64,000 bases of DNA, from NCBI GenBank assembly GCA_026545225.1, contig CM048851.1, positions 35,673,956 through 35,737,955 on the forward strand, given 5' to 3'. A model generated the notes under the pieces. The model saw nothing but the letters and a program-made list of their open reading frames with translations. It was not told the DNA's origin and made no database searches. A program made the position numbers and the translations under genes. Below, one piece after another: positions 36,569 through 48,255 of this stretch. Source of the stretch: Cornus controversa. Lineage: Eukaryota; Streptophyta; Magnoliopsida; Cornales; Cornaceae. Each line of letters starts with the position of its first letter. Positions within the stretch are counted from its first letter, which is position 1.

Positions 36569-37054
36569 TAATATAATTTTTAAAAGTCTCTTTCTAAATC
36601 AAACAACCTTTCAGAATTTCTATTTAAGTAAAATTAGGATTTTCTGTAATTTTCAATTCAATTAAACATATCTTTCGCAAAAAAAGGAAAAAAATTAATT
36701 AAAAATTACGGTTTATTGTAGAGATTAGTTTACTTTCAAATTAATGTTTTCACTGTTCAATTTAATATTTAAAGTTTTTCTCCTTCATCTCACTGCCTTC
36801 ACCCGTTCTATTAATATAATTTTTAAAAGTCTCTTTCTAAATCAAACAACCTTTCAGAATTTCTATTTAAGTAAAATTAGGATTTTCTGTAATTTTCAAT
36901 TCAATTAAACATATCTTTCGCAAAAAAAGAAAAAAAATTAATTAAAAATTACAGTTTATTGTAGAGATTAGTTTACTTTTAAATTAATGTTTTCACTGTT
37001 CAATTTAATATTTAAAGTTTTTCTCCTTCATCTCACTGCCTTCACCCGTTCTAT
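36569..37054. repeat. Near-identical 243-bp tandem duplication
   Basis: Copy 1 is 36569-36811 and copy 2 is 36812-37054, in direct orientation with no gap. By eye only three positions differ (a G/A in the poly-A stretch, ACGG/ACAG, and TTTC/TTTT). The surrounding repeats are far more diverged, so this is a recent event. The unit is AT-rich and non-coding. Confidence 0.9.
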
Positions 37055-37255
37055 TAGTACAACCAGAATTGTTGACTCTAGACAGCAGGTTCTATGTTTT
37101 GACTGGTGTGTCCCTTTTTTCATCGACCTTGTTCAAGATTACCTCTTCGGTTTGTGCTAGTTGAGCAATTTTCAATTTCTCTTAGGAGTTTAAACTTATT
37201 TATAAGCTCCAAAAAGGTATCAAATGAGAATAATAAGCAATCAATAAGGGATAGA

Positions 37256-37282
<27 letters not shown>

Positions 37283-37286
<4 letters not shown>

Positions 37287-39491
37287 TCGTCATGTGGCTG
37301 CTGAATTTTTCTCGCATCTACCTCTGAGAAAGTTATAATCTGATCTTCTATTCGAGGGTGCTTGGTCTGAGGGGGCGATTTGCTCACTTTGTCCACTTCG
37401 TAGAAATTTCAAACTTTCCTCGCATGCGCTTTTCAATCCGCCCTAGACTGTTCACCGCTTGCAAACCCACCTGAGATAACTCTGATTTTCTCCAATGTAG
37501 GATTTTTTTGAGTGTTATCATCTTTGTCATCCTGTGGGCAATTCTGTGCCCCCCTCTCATCTTCAACCACATATCTACACAGCTGACCCCTACGAACCAG
37601 GCTTTCAACTTGCCTTTTTAAGTCAATACATAGGTCTATGTCATATCCATGATTACAGTGAAATCTACAATACTTATCTTGGGATCAATTCTTAGTTTTG
37701 GGGGCCATGTTACTGCCGGATCATTTTGAATGTAGAAGGGAATTTCGCTTATCAATGTATTTAATGGGGTAAAACTGAATCCTTTACTCTGACGCGATGA
37801 CCCATCACCCTGATCTCGCGTTATCTTGCCATATTTGGGGTCCTTTTCTTCCTGAACGGGATGTCCTCCCCTTTTTATGTCCGTCTTTTTGTCGCCATTT
37901 TTTTTTTTCCTTCGTGCATCTAAGGCATCCTCAACATTCATATATTTTTGGGCCTTTATGAATAGCTCTGACATACTTTCTGGTGGATGTTTAGAGATTG
38001 AATAAAACAACTTTGAGGGCTGCAGACCTCCCATGAACGTAGTAGCTGCTACCTTGTTGTCCAAAGTATCGACCTACAACATCTCTTTGTTAAATCAGTT
38101 GATGTAATCTCGCAATTATTCTCCCTTGGCCTGCCTTACGTTCAGGGTCTTGTAGGTCTCCAGATGGTCTAGTGGGTCCTTGGTCTCATCAAAGTTTTTA
38201 AGGGTGGGCATCTTGAACTTGTTAGGTAAAGGACAATTCATTATTTCAGCGGTAAAAGGGAGGTTGGTTTGTTGGACCAAATCATCCATTGCAGTAAGGC
38301 ATTTCCCTTTAATGGCATGGGCCATACTCTCTACCTTAGGTCTGAGGTCCTGCGTCTCCATGTCATACTAAGCAGTTTCCCCTAACTGCCCCAAATCTCC
38401 ATGAGTATGAACGTTGAACCCCGAATCCCCATGAGTACGAGCTCTTTCAGCGGAACTAGGTGAATGGGGTTCGTCCCATCTCGATCGCTTCTCATGTGGC
38501 TCTAGGCCGCGTCAACCGCCAGAATCCCACTGTCTCGCCCGACATCATTCGCTTCTGGATAAACTAGCTTAAGGTGGCTCTGTGACGACACTAGTGCCAC
38601 GGGAGGGAAGCGCTGCAAGATTGTCGCATTTTATTAGAATACCTGAATCAGACTTTGGTTTAAGTTATGAACTTGGTATTCCAACACTGTGACACACTCC
38701 TGGTCGTTTGGGGCCCCAGGGCGTACCCCAGGCAAGTCACCCTGACTAGGGGGCTGCATACTTCATTCTCTCACTACAGGAATATTGTGGCCGGCATGGT
38801 CTAGGATAGCTGGCAGATTGTGACTGGCAGATGGATCTTAACCGGTTGGTTGATGATGTCTGACAGGACTGACAAAGGCATATTGGCCAATTGGATTGTG
38901 ATCGGCAAGTCCGACAAGAGGATCCTGGCCGACTGAAGGATTGTGCTAGGTAGGAAGGTCCTAGTCGGCTAGGGGATTGTGCCCTGCAGGAGAGTCTTGG
39001 CCGGCTGGATAGTGACCGGCAGGCAGATCTTGACCAGTGGAGGTCTCTAGCCTAAATCGTAGATGCATCATGCTTCATGTAGAACAATCAAGCTTGCTTT
39101 AGTTCCCACAGATGGTGTCAACTAATGAAGCACAAACCAACTCCCGATCTAGTCAAACGCCAACCAATAAAAAGGACAAACCAAAGATAACCGGAAAGAC
39201 GACACCGGCATGGTGCCAACCTATTACACTCCAACACTCAAGTCAGAAATCGAAAAGGCTTTCAAAGTTGTGAAGTCACTCAGAAGGTATTAATTGCGTA
39301 CTTGGTATATGGACCATCTCTACATTTATAGTAGTCGAATGGGAACGTGTCCTAATAAGAGACTGGCTCTTTAGTTCCCAAACTTATCTGGAGATAGAAA
39401 ATTCCTGATCAAAGTTTATCTTTCACCCACGTCATACAAATCACAATCGCCCACGTCACCTGACTTATAATTGGAGTCAAATACCCCATCA
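37283..39491 (-). mobile_element. Truncated Gypsy-type LTR element: 5' LTR, primer site and gag
   Basis: A 5' LTR (39491-39124) reads TGATGGGG...GCTTCATTA on the minus strand. It is followed by TTGACACCATCTGTGGGAAC, a decayed form of the TGGCGCCGTCTGTGG primer site. A gag region follows. The element is a relative of 48256-53647 and stops at a (TA)n tract near 37281, corresponding to the end of gag. No 3' LTR is present, so it cannot move. Confidence 0.8.
37384..38361 (-). pseudogene. Gypsy gag pseudogene
   Basis: Broken into at least three frames: 38361-38116 (VQQTNLPFTAEIMNCPLPNK, DPLDHLETYKTL), 38064-37636 (GGLQPSKLFYSISKHPPESM, MSELFIKAQKYMNVEDALDA) and 37608-37384. The same phrases occur in the longer gag at 52604-51816. 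Relative to that copy it lacks about 80 residues between HLETYKTL and the RQxKGE block, so it carries an internal deletion as well as frameshifts. Confidence 0.8.
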
Positions 39492-39540
39492 CTTAGCATT
39501 TAAGGATTCAACTTTGATTGCAAATACTATGAATAACAAA

Positions 39541-39551
39541 CCCACACACAC

Positions 39552-39602
<51 letters not shown>

Positions 39603-39790
39603 CGGAAAGAGAAAGAGGTATATAGAAGAGTGAGGGGCATAATTGAAGAGAGAGAGAGGCAGATCGATGAGAGAGATGGTGGGATCAAAGAGAGAGAAAG
39701 GGGAAGAGAGAGGTTGGATTAAAGAGAAAGAAAGAGAAGAGAGAGAGAAGTGGGATCAAAGAGAGAGAGGTTGGATAGAAGAGAAAAACA
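39541..39790. repeat. CA microsatellite followed by GA-rich block
   Basis: (CA)n/(TA)n at about 39541-39599, then repeated AGAGAGAGGTTGGAT-like units to about 39780. Part of the interior of the hAT element. Confidence 0.7.
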
Positions 39791-40125
39791 TTAATCTACA
39801 TTTTGTTCTAGAGGTTGGGTACCTATATTCAACCCATTTAACCCATTAATTAATTATTTTATATTTATCCAACCCGCATAAGAAAATAAGTTATCCATAT
39901 CCATTTTTTACTGGGTGAATATGGATGGGTTGGCGGGTTTGTACCTAATTTGCCACCCCTACTTCTCACCCATGAAGAGGCAAACATTGTTCACAACAAA
40001 AAGAGTGCTTTATGTTTCATAAAAACCTGAAAATGAAAAATAGAAGTAGTTGCCAAACTTGGAGTAAAGGGGCAAATGTGACATTATGTCACCAGTGTTC
40101 ACTGCGTCCCATGGTCAACTAGAAT

Positions 40126-40632
40126 TAGGGATGGCAAGGGGGCGGGTATGGGGAGTGTATGCCAAAATCCTACCCCGCCTCATCAAGGAAATACAAAATT
40201 CATCTCCCGTTAAGAATCCTAACGGATTTGTGGTAAGCATACCACCACCGCCCCATTTAGAGAAAGAGAGAAATAACAAAATCCTTAAAAGCAGTTACTT
40301 TATTTGCTTTGAATTCGATGTTTGGATTAAATATACCCAAACGATGATACAACATTCCTACAGTCAAAACCCCAATATATAAGACCAAAGAAAATGACAC
40401 AAACATACATACATATGTAGATGGAGATAGAAACGATTTTGGTCTTCAAGAATTTTTTTTATTATAGATCTATTATATACACAAGATAGAGAGAATTCTC
40501 TTTTAGCCATAAGATAAAGATAGGAATATAGCAGAACAAGGTAACCTAGTGGCTGCCGTATATCTAGTATACTATATTTATATAAGTAATATAATAGTAA
40601 AAGAAATGACACATTTCATACAATTATGTCAC

Positions 40633-40671
<39 letters not shown>

Positions 40672-40819
40672 GTATTTAATCGGGGCGAGATGAGTACTAG
40701 GCGAATTTTCTTAAAAAAATCATCTCAGCCCCTACTCCTATTAAGGGCGAACCAAATCCCCTCCATTAGAGGCGAAACGGGGCGAAAACCCGTCGGGGCG
40801 GAGGAAATTGCGACCCCTA
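40126..40819. mobile_element. hAT-like element with exact 8-bp target duplication
   Basis: Begins TAGGGATGGCAAGGGGGCGG and ends GGGCG...TTGCGACCCCTA. It is flanked by exact ACTAGAAT (40118-40125 and 40820-40827). Subterminal GGGGCGGG words lie at both ends and (TA)n at about 40634-40669. 694 bp, no transposase. Confidence 0.85.
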
Positions 40820-41374
40820 ACTAGAATTAACCTTTTAAACCAAAACCAACTAATATTCTTCCTAGTTTTCACCGTTTTACTGTTCATTTTTTCAACTTTG
40901 TGTTGTCTTTTCATCACCGTGAAGATAAAAATAAAAAATGTTATGCTACTCGGACAGAATTGTTAGATAGAAACTTTTATATTAATCGTATGCATGTGGT
41001 AGGTCCCATCACATACATCATATGGATAAAAAAGTTTCTACCGAACTATTCTTTCTAGGACTTCGATTTAAGTATAATTTTTCAAATGAAAATTATGGAA
41101 CCCTAACTTCTGCTTGAACACATGAGGGTATTTTTGACTGTCACAGGCGTTGACTTAACTACTACTTTCTATTCACTTGTTATGCTATACATCTCTCTCT
41201 TAATTTCCCTTTGCTTTCAAGTTTAAATGCCCCAATCAATCACCTCTCTCTCTCTCTCAAACTATTTTCACCTCTCTAACTTCCCTTTCCCTCAGCTCTT
41301 AAACCCATTTTATTGTTTACAAAACATATATACAATCGATCTAGATCGATCAAACAAGCAAACATCCATACCAA
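40820..41374. other. Upstream region and leader of the BBX21-like gene
   Basis: CT-rich stretches (about 41192-41275) lie close to the gene, as is usual for plant leaders. No clear TATA box could be assigned. No other gene. Confidence 0.4.
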
Positions 41375-41570
41375 ATGAAGATCCAGTGCGACGTATGTAA
41401 CAGAGACGAAGCCTCCGTATTTTGCTCCGCCGATGAAGCCGCCCTTTGCAACACCTGCGACCACCGCGTCCACCACGCGAACAAGCTCGCCGGAAAACAT
41501 CAACGATTCTCTCTCCTCCGCCCTAATTCTCCTAAACAATTCCCTCTCTGCGACATCTGCAAGGTATTAT

Positions 41571-41602
<32 letters not shown>

Positions 41603-42488
41603 GTATATTTTTCCTCTGATTTTCTTGGTCTTAATTATGGGTTTGTGAATACATACAGGAGAAAAGGGCCTTCTTGTTCTGTCAAGAGGACAGAGCTATT
41701 CTATGCAGAGACTGTGATATCCCAATACACAAAGCCAGCGAGCACACCAAGAACCACAATAGATTTCTTCTCACTGGCGTCAAGCTCTCTGCTACTTCTG
41801 CTCTCTATTCTTCTTCTTCTTCATCATCATCATCATCCTCTGTCAATGTTGAGTCTGCAACCATGGGAGGATGTGATTTTGTTCCAAATCTCAAGTCCGA
41901 TCACAACTCTATCAACCAACCCATTTCTGTTCCATCCACAATAATCCTCAACCCACCATCTCTCACCAAGCCATCAACAACAGTTTCACCAATTGGGATT
42001 GGCTCAACAACAAGTAGCATATCCGAGTATTTGATAGAAATGCTTCCCGGATGGCACGTTGAAGACTTTCTTGATTCCTCCTCTGCCCCATACCCATTTG
42101 GTTGCTCTAAGGTTTGCATTGCTCTCTGTATCTATCTATCTATCTATCTATCTATCTTATCAAAGTTTAAAACTTTTGTATCTTACTGTGATTGCAGACT
42201 GTTGATGATGATGTGTTGAGGTTTTGGGATACTGATTTAGAGAACAATCTGCAGAGTTCTCTCTCGTCAGAGAAAACAAGGATCTGGGTGCCTCAAGCGC
42301 CACCTAATTCTCAACGTTCTTCTTCACAATTGAACTCTACTTCGAAATTGGGAATTGTTGAGCAAACTGGGTACGAGTCCAAGGAATCAACTAACACGAA
42401 ATCTAGCAGAAAGTGGAGAGACGAAGGTTGTTTTACTGTTCCACAGATCACCACTTCCTCCAAAAGATCTAGACCACTGTGGCAGTAA
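41375..42488 (+). CDS. BBX21: Double B-box zinc-finger protein, BBX21/STH2-like
   Basis: Three exons: 41375-41563, 41659-42111, 42198-42488, with GT-AG introns of 95 and 86 bp; 310 residues. B-box 1 has C5, C8, C17, D20, C25, C28, D29, H33 and H42. B-box 2 has C59, C62, C71, D74, C79, C82, D83, H87 and H96, and is split by intron 1 just after its second Cys. No CCT domain is present, placing it in BBX structural group IV. The family hallmarks follow: RFLLTGVKLSATSALY, a run of serines, ISEYLIEMLPGWHVEDFLDS, IWVPQAP and, near the end, GCFTVPQIT with a basic KRSR tail. BBX21 works with HY5 to promote light-grown seedling development. BBX20 or BBX22 orthology is less likely given the C-terminal motifs. 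Intron 1 holds (CA)n and intron 2 (TCTA)n microsatellites. The ATG is the first in frame, directly before the conserved KIxCDVC. Confidence 0.93.
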
Positions 42489-42961
42489 CTTCAAATTCTG
42501 ATTTACTTTTTTTATTTGATTTATAGTTTGATTTTCCTTTTTTTCTTTCAATCCATGTGTTGTGATCCAAATGGGTTTCTGTTTCATCGTTTTGTTTTGT
42601 TTTGTTTTGTTTTTGTTCTCTCTCTCTCTCTCTCTCTCTGTTTTTCCATGTAAAATAGTTGCAAGCTGGAAGAGATGGATGTTATGTTTGTAAATATCTT
42701 TTGCCAAAACAAATGAATGTAGCCACAAAAATTGAGAGAATATTGATTCCCCCATATTGAATCCAGTACGAACAATAATCAAAAGTCACATTTTCTGTCA
42801 AGTACATTCAACGAAATTGATGAAAAGGAAGGACAATTTTTTGTGGTTGGTTCGTGATTTGAAGGGAAGTGACAGTTAGAAAAGCACAATTCCTTTTTTC
42901 TGGACCCTCCTCTTACTCTCAAAATATCGAATGACATGTTTTTCTTTTCCTGGGACTGTGA

Positions 42962-42992
<31 letters not shown>

Positions 42993-45580
42993 AGAGAGAG
43001 GAAGGAGATGATTGGGATGATCATGATAAATGATTAAAGATAATGAAGAGGAGACAGAGATTGGCGAGTTGGGTTGTCCTTCATTTTGTCCAATTCAGAA
43101 ATTTCTCAAGTGGAGGCAATAATTCCATCAATTTCATCATCTCTAAAAAGAGTAATTTTAGATATTTTTAACATAAATATCTCCATTTTATTGTGTCTCT
43201 ATCTAATCTTGTCAGACACATGGATTCTTTTTTTTTTTTTTTATCATTAAAAATCAGTTAATAAATCAAGTGGTTTAAAACCATATGATGATTTTTTATT
43301 TTTTTACAACCATACGATGATTCAATATGTACAGAAAAAGTTTTGTAACAAATAAATAATAGTATTTAAGAAATAAAATCTACACGCTCACTATGAGACA
43401 AATCTTTTCTTGGTTTAATGACTATTATCTTTTTATAACTCTATTGTTACTGTATAATAATTTTGTTTAATTTTGATTATTAAAATCTAATTTTTTCTTT
43501 CACTAGTCCATTAAAATTCCAAAAATAGAATATTTTTTTTTAATTTTCTTTCTTTGAGCCTACACATTTGTGTTAAAAAAAGTGAAGCAATTTCGAGCTG
43601 TGAGATGTTATACAAACATTATTTTCAAACAAAAGTTTCAGTCAGAGTAATAGTTGAGTGACATTTTAAAATTATAAGGTACATTTGTGGGTTTTGTTTT
43701 TGAGAGTGACAAGGTAGTGAACCACACCATCGTGTACCCATAATTTTTTATAAAAAATCTTATAGTTGAGTCACTTTTTAAAATTTATTATTAAAAAAAT
43801 TAAGATTAAATATATTTCATATATGTATAAAAAATCTTATAGTTGAGTCACTTTTTCAAATTTATTATTAAAAAAATAAAGATATTTATATTTCATATAT
43901 GTATTAAATTGGAGTTGAAGTTGACTATTTGGGGAGAGGAAGTATTGTTGGGACAAAAAAAGAGGGGTTTGCCAATCAATTTGACTAGTTAAGACAAATG
44001 AACCAATTGCCCTCACACAGTTGTCCAGTCCAGAAAGCCTTACCCACTTGCTTTGTGTTATTGGGGGGTGGTGGTGCCTTATCTACCAAGAGATAAATTA
44101 AAGAATTATTAGACTGCGCTTTTGTGATGATACTATATCTATATATTTGTTTGGATGTTCAATTCTAAGTATGTGTGACTTGCTTGGATCGAATTTGAAC
44201 GGATCAAATTTGAATTTGATAAGAGTTATACGTGATTCAATTTGATCTAATAATTTCGAGTCATTATATATAATTAAATTCATATCTGATTTTTTATTAA
44301 TTGGATATTCAATCCGAAAACTCGATCCAAAAAGAATAAATTTTTTTTTATATTAATTGGATATTCTCCGATATTTTTAAAAAAAAATAAAAAGAGAAAA
44401 TAGAGAGGGAAGGAGAAGAAAATAATTATAAAAAAATATTTTAATAGTACGTAAATATTACATATTATAACAATAGATAATATATTTATAATAAATTATA
44501 TATTATATTTTAGTTACCATTTTTCAGAAAACAATATGTATTATGATCTCGTATTCAACAAATATGGAACCAAAACTCTTTATGCAATTTTTAGGCGATT
44601 GCTTAAAGGCCCGGTCAATAAAATACCCCTATATACATATATGAAAAATTATTAAATATTACAGCAGTATCATACCTCTTACACATCTAACGGATGAAAA
44701 CTACTCTTCATTTTCCTTAATTATAGGAAACATCAATTTATCATCGGTTGAATATGTACTTTCACATATATATTTTTATTTTCTCTACTTTTCTACCTTT
44801 CTATAAAACTCGTAATTTTTATCCTTTTTGAAGGGTAGTGATATTAGCACTCCAAAATAGTACTACTCCACCCTACCTCTCACTTCTCTCTTCCTCTCTC
44901 CAATTCTCATCCTTAGTTGCAAACCTTTGTAACTTTTTTTCTTTTCTTTTCGGCTATGTCTGATTCCTCTTCTAACTCTCAAATTAACCTTTTCAATTTT
45001 AAGGACTACTATACTATAGATATTGCAACTTTTCAACTTTGCGTTGTTGAAAATATTTAACTTTGTTAAAATACTCTATTTCACTCTAATTTTTCTTTTT
45101 TGAATGCAAAATCAGCCCCATTGTTCTTCATATAATTTGTTAGTACTTTTTCTAATTGTCCACTGATATGACAAATATGAAACCAATTGTACAACAATAC
45201 AAAGTCTCAAACATCTCATAAAATTGATAAATTAAAAAAAAAAAATCATTGGGGTTAAAACTATGAGAGTTAATTCCATATTACCCTGAAGAAAAAAAAA
45301 AAAATTCATTGAAAAGTTTTTCTTGTTCATCAGAGTTTCAATTTGTCTTAGTGGGCGAGTTCACAACTAAGTATATGAATTTCTATTGTGTGGTTATGGT
45401 TTTTGTTAGTGTTGGTCGTAGAAGGCTATAAAACGAAAGAAATGTTATGGTTTGGTGGAAGAGAGAAAAGAAAAGATTGACATTCATGATGAGCGAGAAA
45501 ACAGGAGAGAGTGTGAAATAGATAAATTAATTCAATTTGAAAAAAGAGATATTGATAAATTTGTTACAACTAATAATCAA
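42489..45580. other. BBX 3' flank and intergenic DNA, no gene seen
   Basis: Contains CT/GA microsatellites (about 42617-42639 and 42968-42993) and long T/A-rich tracts. A 43-bp AT-rich sequence (ATAAAAAATCTTATAGTTGA, continuing) occurs twice near 43750-43860 as an imperfect tandem pair. No protein similarity. Confidence 0.45.
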
Positions 45581-45983
45581 ATAGCAATGCTACACGTCTC
45601 GAATAAATATCACGAATTTAAACTTGAATGTATGTGGCAGGTGATATGGTCCATTATTTTAGGAGATAAAATTAAATGGTAAGTTATTATTGGTGGGATT
45701 TCCTCCATACACGAAGTCCCAATGGTATTATCACCTGCCACATAGATTCGAGTTAAAATTCGTGAAATAAAATTGTAACGTTTAACATTTCTCATAAGAG
45801 CAATGCTACACGTCTCGAATAAATATCACGAATTTTAACTCGAATTTATGTGACAAGTGATATAGTCAATTATTTTAGGAGATAAAATTAAATGGTAAGT
45901 TATTATTGGTGGGATTTCCCCCATACATAGAGTCCCTATGGTATTATCATCTGCCACATAAATTCGTAAAATAAAATTGTGAC
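45581..45983. mobile_element. Two Mutator-type MITEs in tandem
   Basis: Copy 1 is about 45581-45793 and copy 2 about 45798-45983, in the same orientation. Both begin GCAATGCTACACGTCTCGAA and share ATTTTAGGAGATAAAATTAA, TGGTAAGTTATTATTGGTGG and TTATCA(C/T)CTGCCACATA. Copy 2 is truncated at its right end (stops after AAAATTGTGAC). Same family as 14274-14453 and 60676-60887. Confidence 0.8.
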
Positions 45984-47213
45984 AAATAAATGGAAGGAAG
46001 AAATGTTACCTGATATGATAACGAGGATGCAGAAAGTTAGGGAGAGACGCAGAATATTGGCCATCTTCCGCAGTTAGTTGAATGAAGTCAGAGTTAGTAA
46101 ATTTTTAAGTTTCTAAAACCAGTGTTGAGATTAGATTAGAACCCAAGTTTCTAATGAAAGTTTATAAGAGAAATATCTTCGAAACAGAAAAATTTTGCTG
46201 CTTCTGGTACACCGGGTGAATCACAGCTTTAGGTGTAGTACACGTGTGAGACACACTACTACACCTACGACTGTGATTCTCCCGATGGTACACCAAGAGC
46301 AGCCAATTAGGTTTTTTTTTTCTGTGGTTGCTTAAGAAAACTGATATGTAATAGACAAGAAAACTAGTGAATCCAAAGTCTTGTTGGAGGCATGGAATAT
46401 ATATTATACAGTTACAGAAGTGGTCCTCATTGCTATATACTGCATTTCCACTTAACAAAAAGTTTTTTGTGATAAATGCATGTCTTAACTGCTAAAAAAT
46501 GGACCCAAACTCAGTTTCAATATTTATTTAAAATAAGTGACACCATTGAGGACATTCTTCTGCCATATTAGTGCAGATATATACTTCAAATTTTTACTGA
46601 ATAATGCAATCAACATTTTTCAGATGTTAGCCAAATGGACCAAGTACTTGCCCAGCATATATGTTTTTTGATGACCATACAAGTTTATATAGCTACTGTC
46701 TGAGTGAACTAAAATCAATTCCTACAGAACAATTGCTGCCGTTTAGCTCAGCAAATATGCGACAAAAGTCTGTTGGTGAATTAACATACATATAGTGTGT
46801 TTGTATTTGGAAATGGCGAATCTGGAAAAGGTTTATGTGTAGAACTACAGAAGGGCCTGGAATGGTGAGGTCTCCAAGGCTCTATATATACAAATGTAAG
46901 TTATATAACTTAAAGCTACATTTTTTTCTATCTCTTGCATGCCCTCTGCATGTGTTCTCGATGTGCCTTTTGTACACTGCCGAGGGATGCCAATGGGGCG
47001 GGAATGGGGAGGGTGGTACCCTTCCCGTCCCCTTCTCGGCAGTAGAGAGAGAAGAAAGAAGATAGAGAAAAGAAACAGAGAGAGAGGACTGCGAAGAAGA
47101 AGTCGGACTCTGTAAAGGCGCAGTCGGTGAACCATGAACAAGGATGTTACAAGTATGAAGTGTATTTTATGATTTCATTAGTTAATCGCCATAAAGAGAA
47201 AATTATGTGTGTG

Positions 47214-47262
<49 letters not shown>

Positions 47263-47411
47263 AACTGACACATGTATATATGTATTTGATTATGTATAAT
47301 CCAATTCCAAACTAGCTATATGGTGTTCTTGAATTAGGCAAGTAAATTTGATCATGAGATGCAATTAATGCTACCTCAACTAACTTCTTATTGATCAATA
47401 TTGATTTGCAG
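45984..47411. other. Intergenic DNA with a GC-rich hairpin and (TA)n
   Basis: CTGCCGAG (46978-46985) pairs with CTCGGCAG (47035-47042). The sequence between them (GGGATGCCAATGGGGCGGG ... CCCTTCCCGTCCCC) can fold further and resembles a truncated hAT-like end of the 40126/63293 type. (TA)n at about 47220-47257. No first exon for the Aux/IAA remnant (no LxLxL motif) was found here. Confidence 0.45.
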
Positions 47412-47699
47412 AAATAAGGGAGAGGAAAATCGATCACGTTGTGGGATGGCCACCAATAAAATCATGGAGGAAGAAGGTGTTATCTGATCATGACCATCAA
47501 GTTGGTCAGAGCATGATTAACGATCAAGCTGAAAGGGGGAAGAGGTGGATCAAACTCTATGCATGTGAAGGTGAAAATGGAGGGAGTGACAATAGGCAGA
47601 AAACTTTATCACTCTCTATGGGACGCTTACAAACACCTTGATCAGCATGTTGAATCCAAAACCTACAACCATGTGTATATACACAGGGACCCCAATTAA
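47412..47699 (+). pseudogene. Aux/IAA remnant with domain II and partial domain III, frameshifted (IAA29-like)
   Basis: After an acceptor-like TTTGCAG the frame reads DHVVGWPPIKSWRKK, the Aux/IAA domain II degron (GWPP core) recognised by TIR1/AFB auxin receptors, followed by a basic stretch. At 47559 a frame offset by +1 gives MHVKVKMEGVTIGRKL, the start of domain III, then YHSLWDAYKHL and a stop at 47697. Domain II to domain III spacing (about 35 residues) is normal, so one small indel explains the break. Domain I (LxLxL) and domain IV are not found in the flanks. GWPPIKSWRKK and the KMEGVxIGRK wording suggest the IAA29 branch. As it stands no repressor could be made; a gene spliced over a longer distance is less likely. 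Confidence 0.7.
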
Positions 47700-48183
47700 G
47701 AATCCGTAACCTACTACCATGTGTATATACAATTATACATATGCGATCACGCATTTCACAACAATACTTCAAAACAAAAAGATTCAAGTGATAATTCAAG
47801 CTGAACATTTATAACATTAATTTAAAGCCAAATAACACAAAAATTACTCCTGAGAACATAAAAGCACTACTTCAATTCAATTCTTGGTGGTATGCATGTA
47901 TTCGGATTTATTAAAGTCGTGGCGGTGCAATTCTTTCTTTGACTCTGTAGCTTGCATCCATGCTGTAGCTGCATTAGCAGCGTGTGTGCTCATCTTTCGT
48001 TAACCAAATTTTTTAAAATAACCTTTTTTGCCTTTCTTTACAATGATATTTTATATTAAAATATTAAGAATAAAAATGACATTTTGCATAAAGTTTAACA
48101 TCCAAATGGGAGGTTAGAGTAAGAATGATCAAGCTATCGTGTCTAATTTGTCCAAACCTCAAAAGAGATCAGTGTAATTTAAC

Positions 48184-48231
<48 letters not shown>

Positions 48232-48255
48232 CATTTTTCAGAAAACAATATATAT
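47700..48255. other. Intergenic DNA with Mutator-type end fragment and (TA)n
   Basis: A near-duplicate of AACCTACNACCATGTGTATA occurs twice (about 47660-47725). 48061-48190 matches the right end of the element at 6308-7620 (AAAAATGACATTTTGCA, TTGTCCAAACCTCAAAA, ATCAGTGTAATTTAACC). (TA)n at about 48187-48228. A short minus-strand frame at 47992-47879 (MSTHAANAATAWMQATESKK) is unassigned. Confidence 0.45.

Larger units (their letters stand above)
36165..39961. mobile_element. Large composite hAT-like element carrying a Gypsy fragment
   Basis: Begins TAGGGGTTGGCAAACTAGG and ends, complemented, TAGGGGTGGCAAATTAGG. It is flanked by exact CTTCTCAC (36157-36164 and 39962-39969). The left 150 bp is packed with GGGTCAAATATGGGT words; the right 130 bp carries the inverted counterparts (CAACCCATTTAACCCATT, ATGGATGGGTT). 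No hAT transposase is present. The 3.8-kb interior holds a near-perfect 243-bp tandem duplication, a (TA)n tract, a 5'-LTR-plus-gag Gypsy fragment, a (CA)n tract and a GA-rich block. The exact target duplication indicates that the two ends moved together, or that later insertions expanded a short element. Confidence 0.85.

Noticed and set aside
46978-47042. GC-rich hairpin considered as a complete hAT MITE
   Set aside because: Only one end resembles the TAGGGATGGCAA type, and no 8-bp direct duplication exists; kept only as a note.
47879-47992. Short minus-strand frame MSTHAANAATAWMQATESKK...
   Set aside because: Codon-like appearance, but only 38 residues with no recognised family or neighbouring exons.
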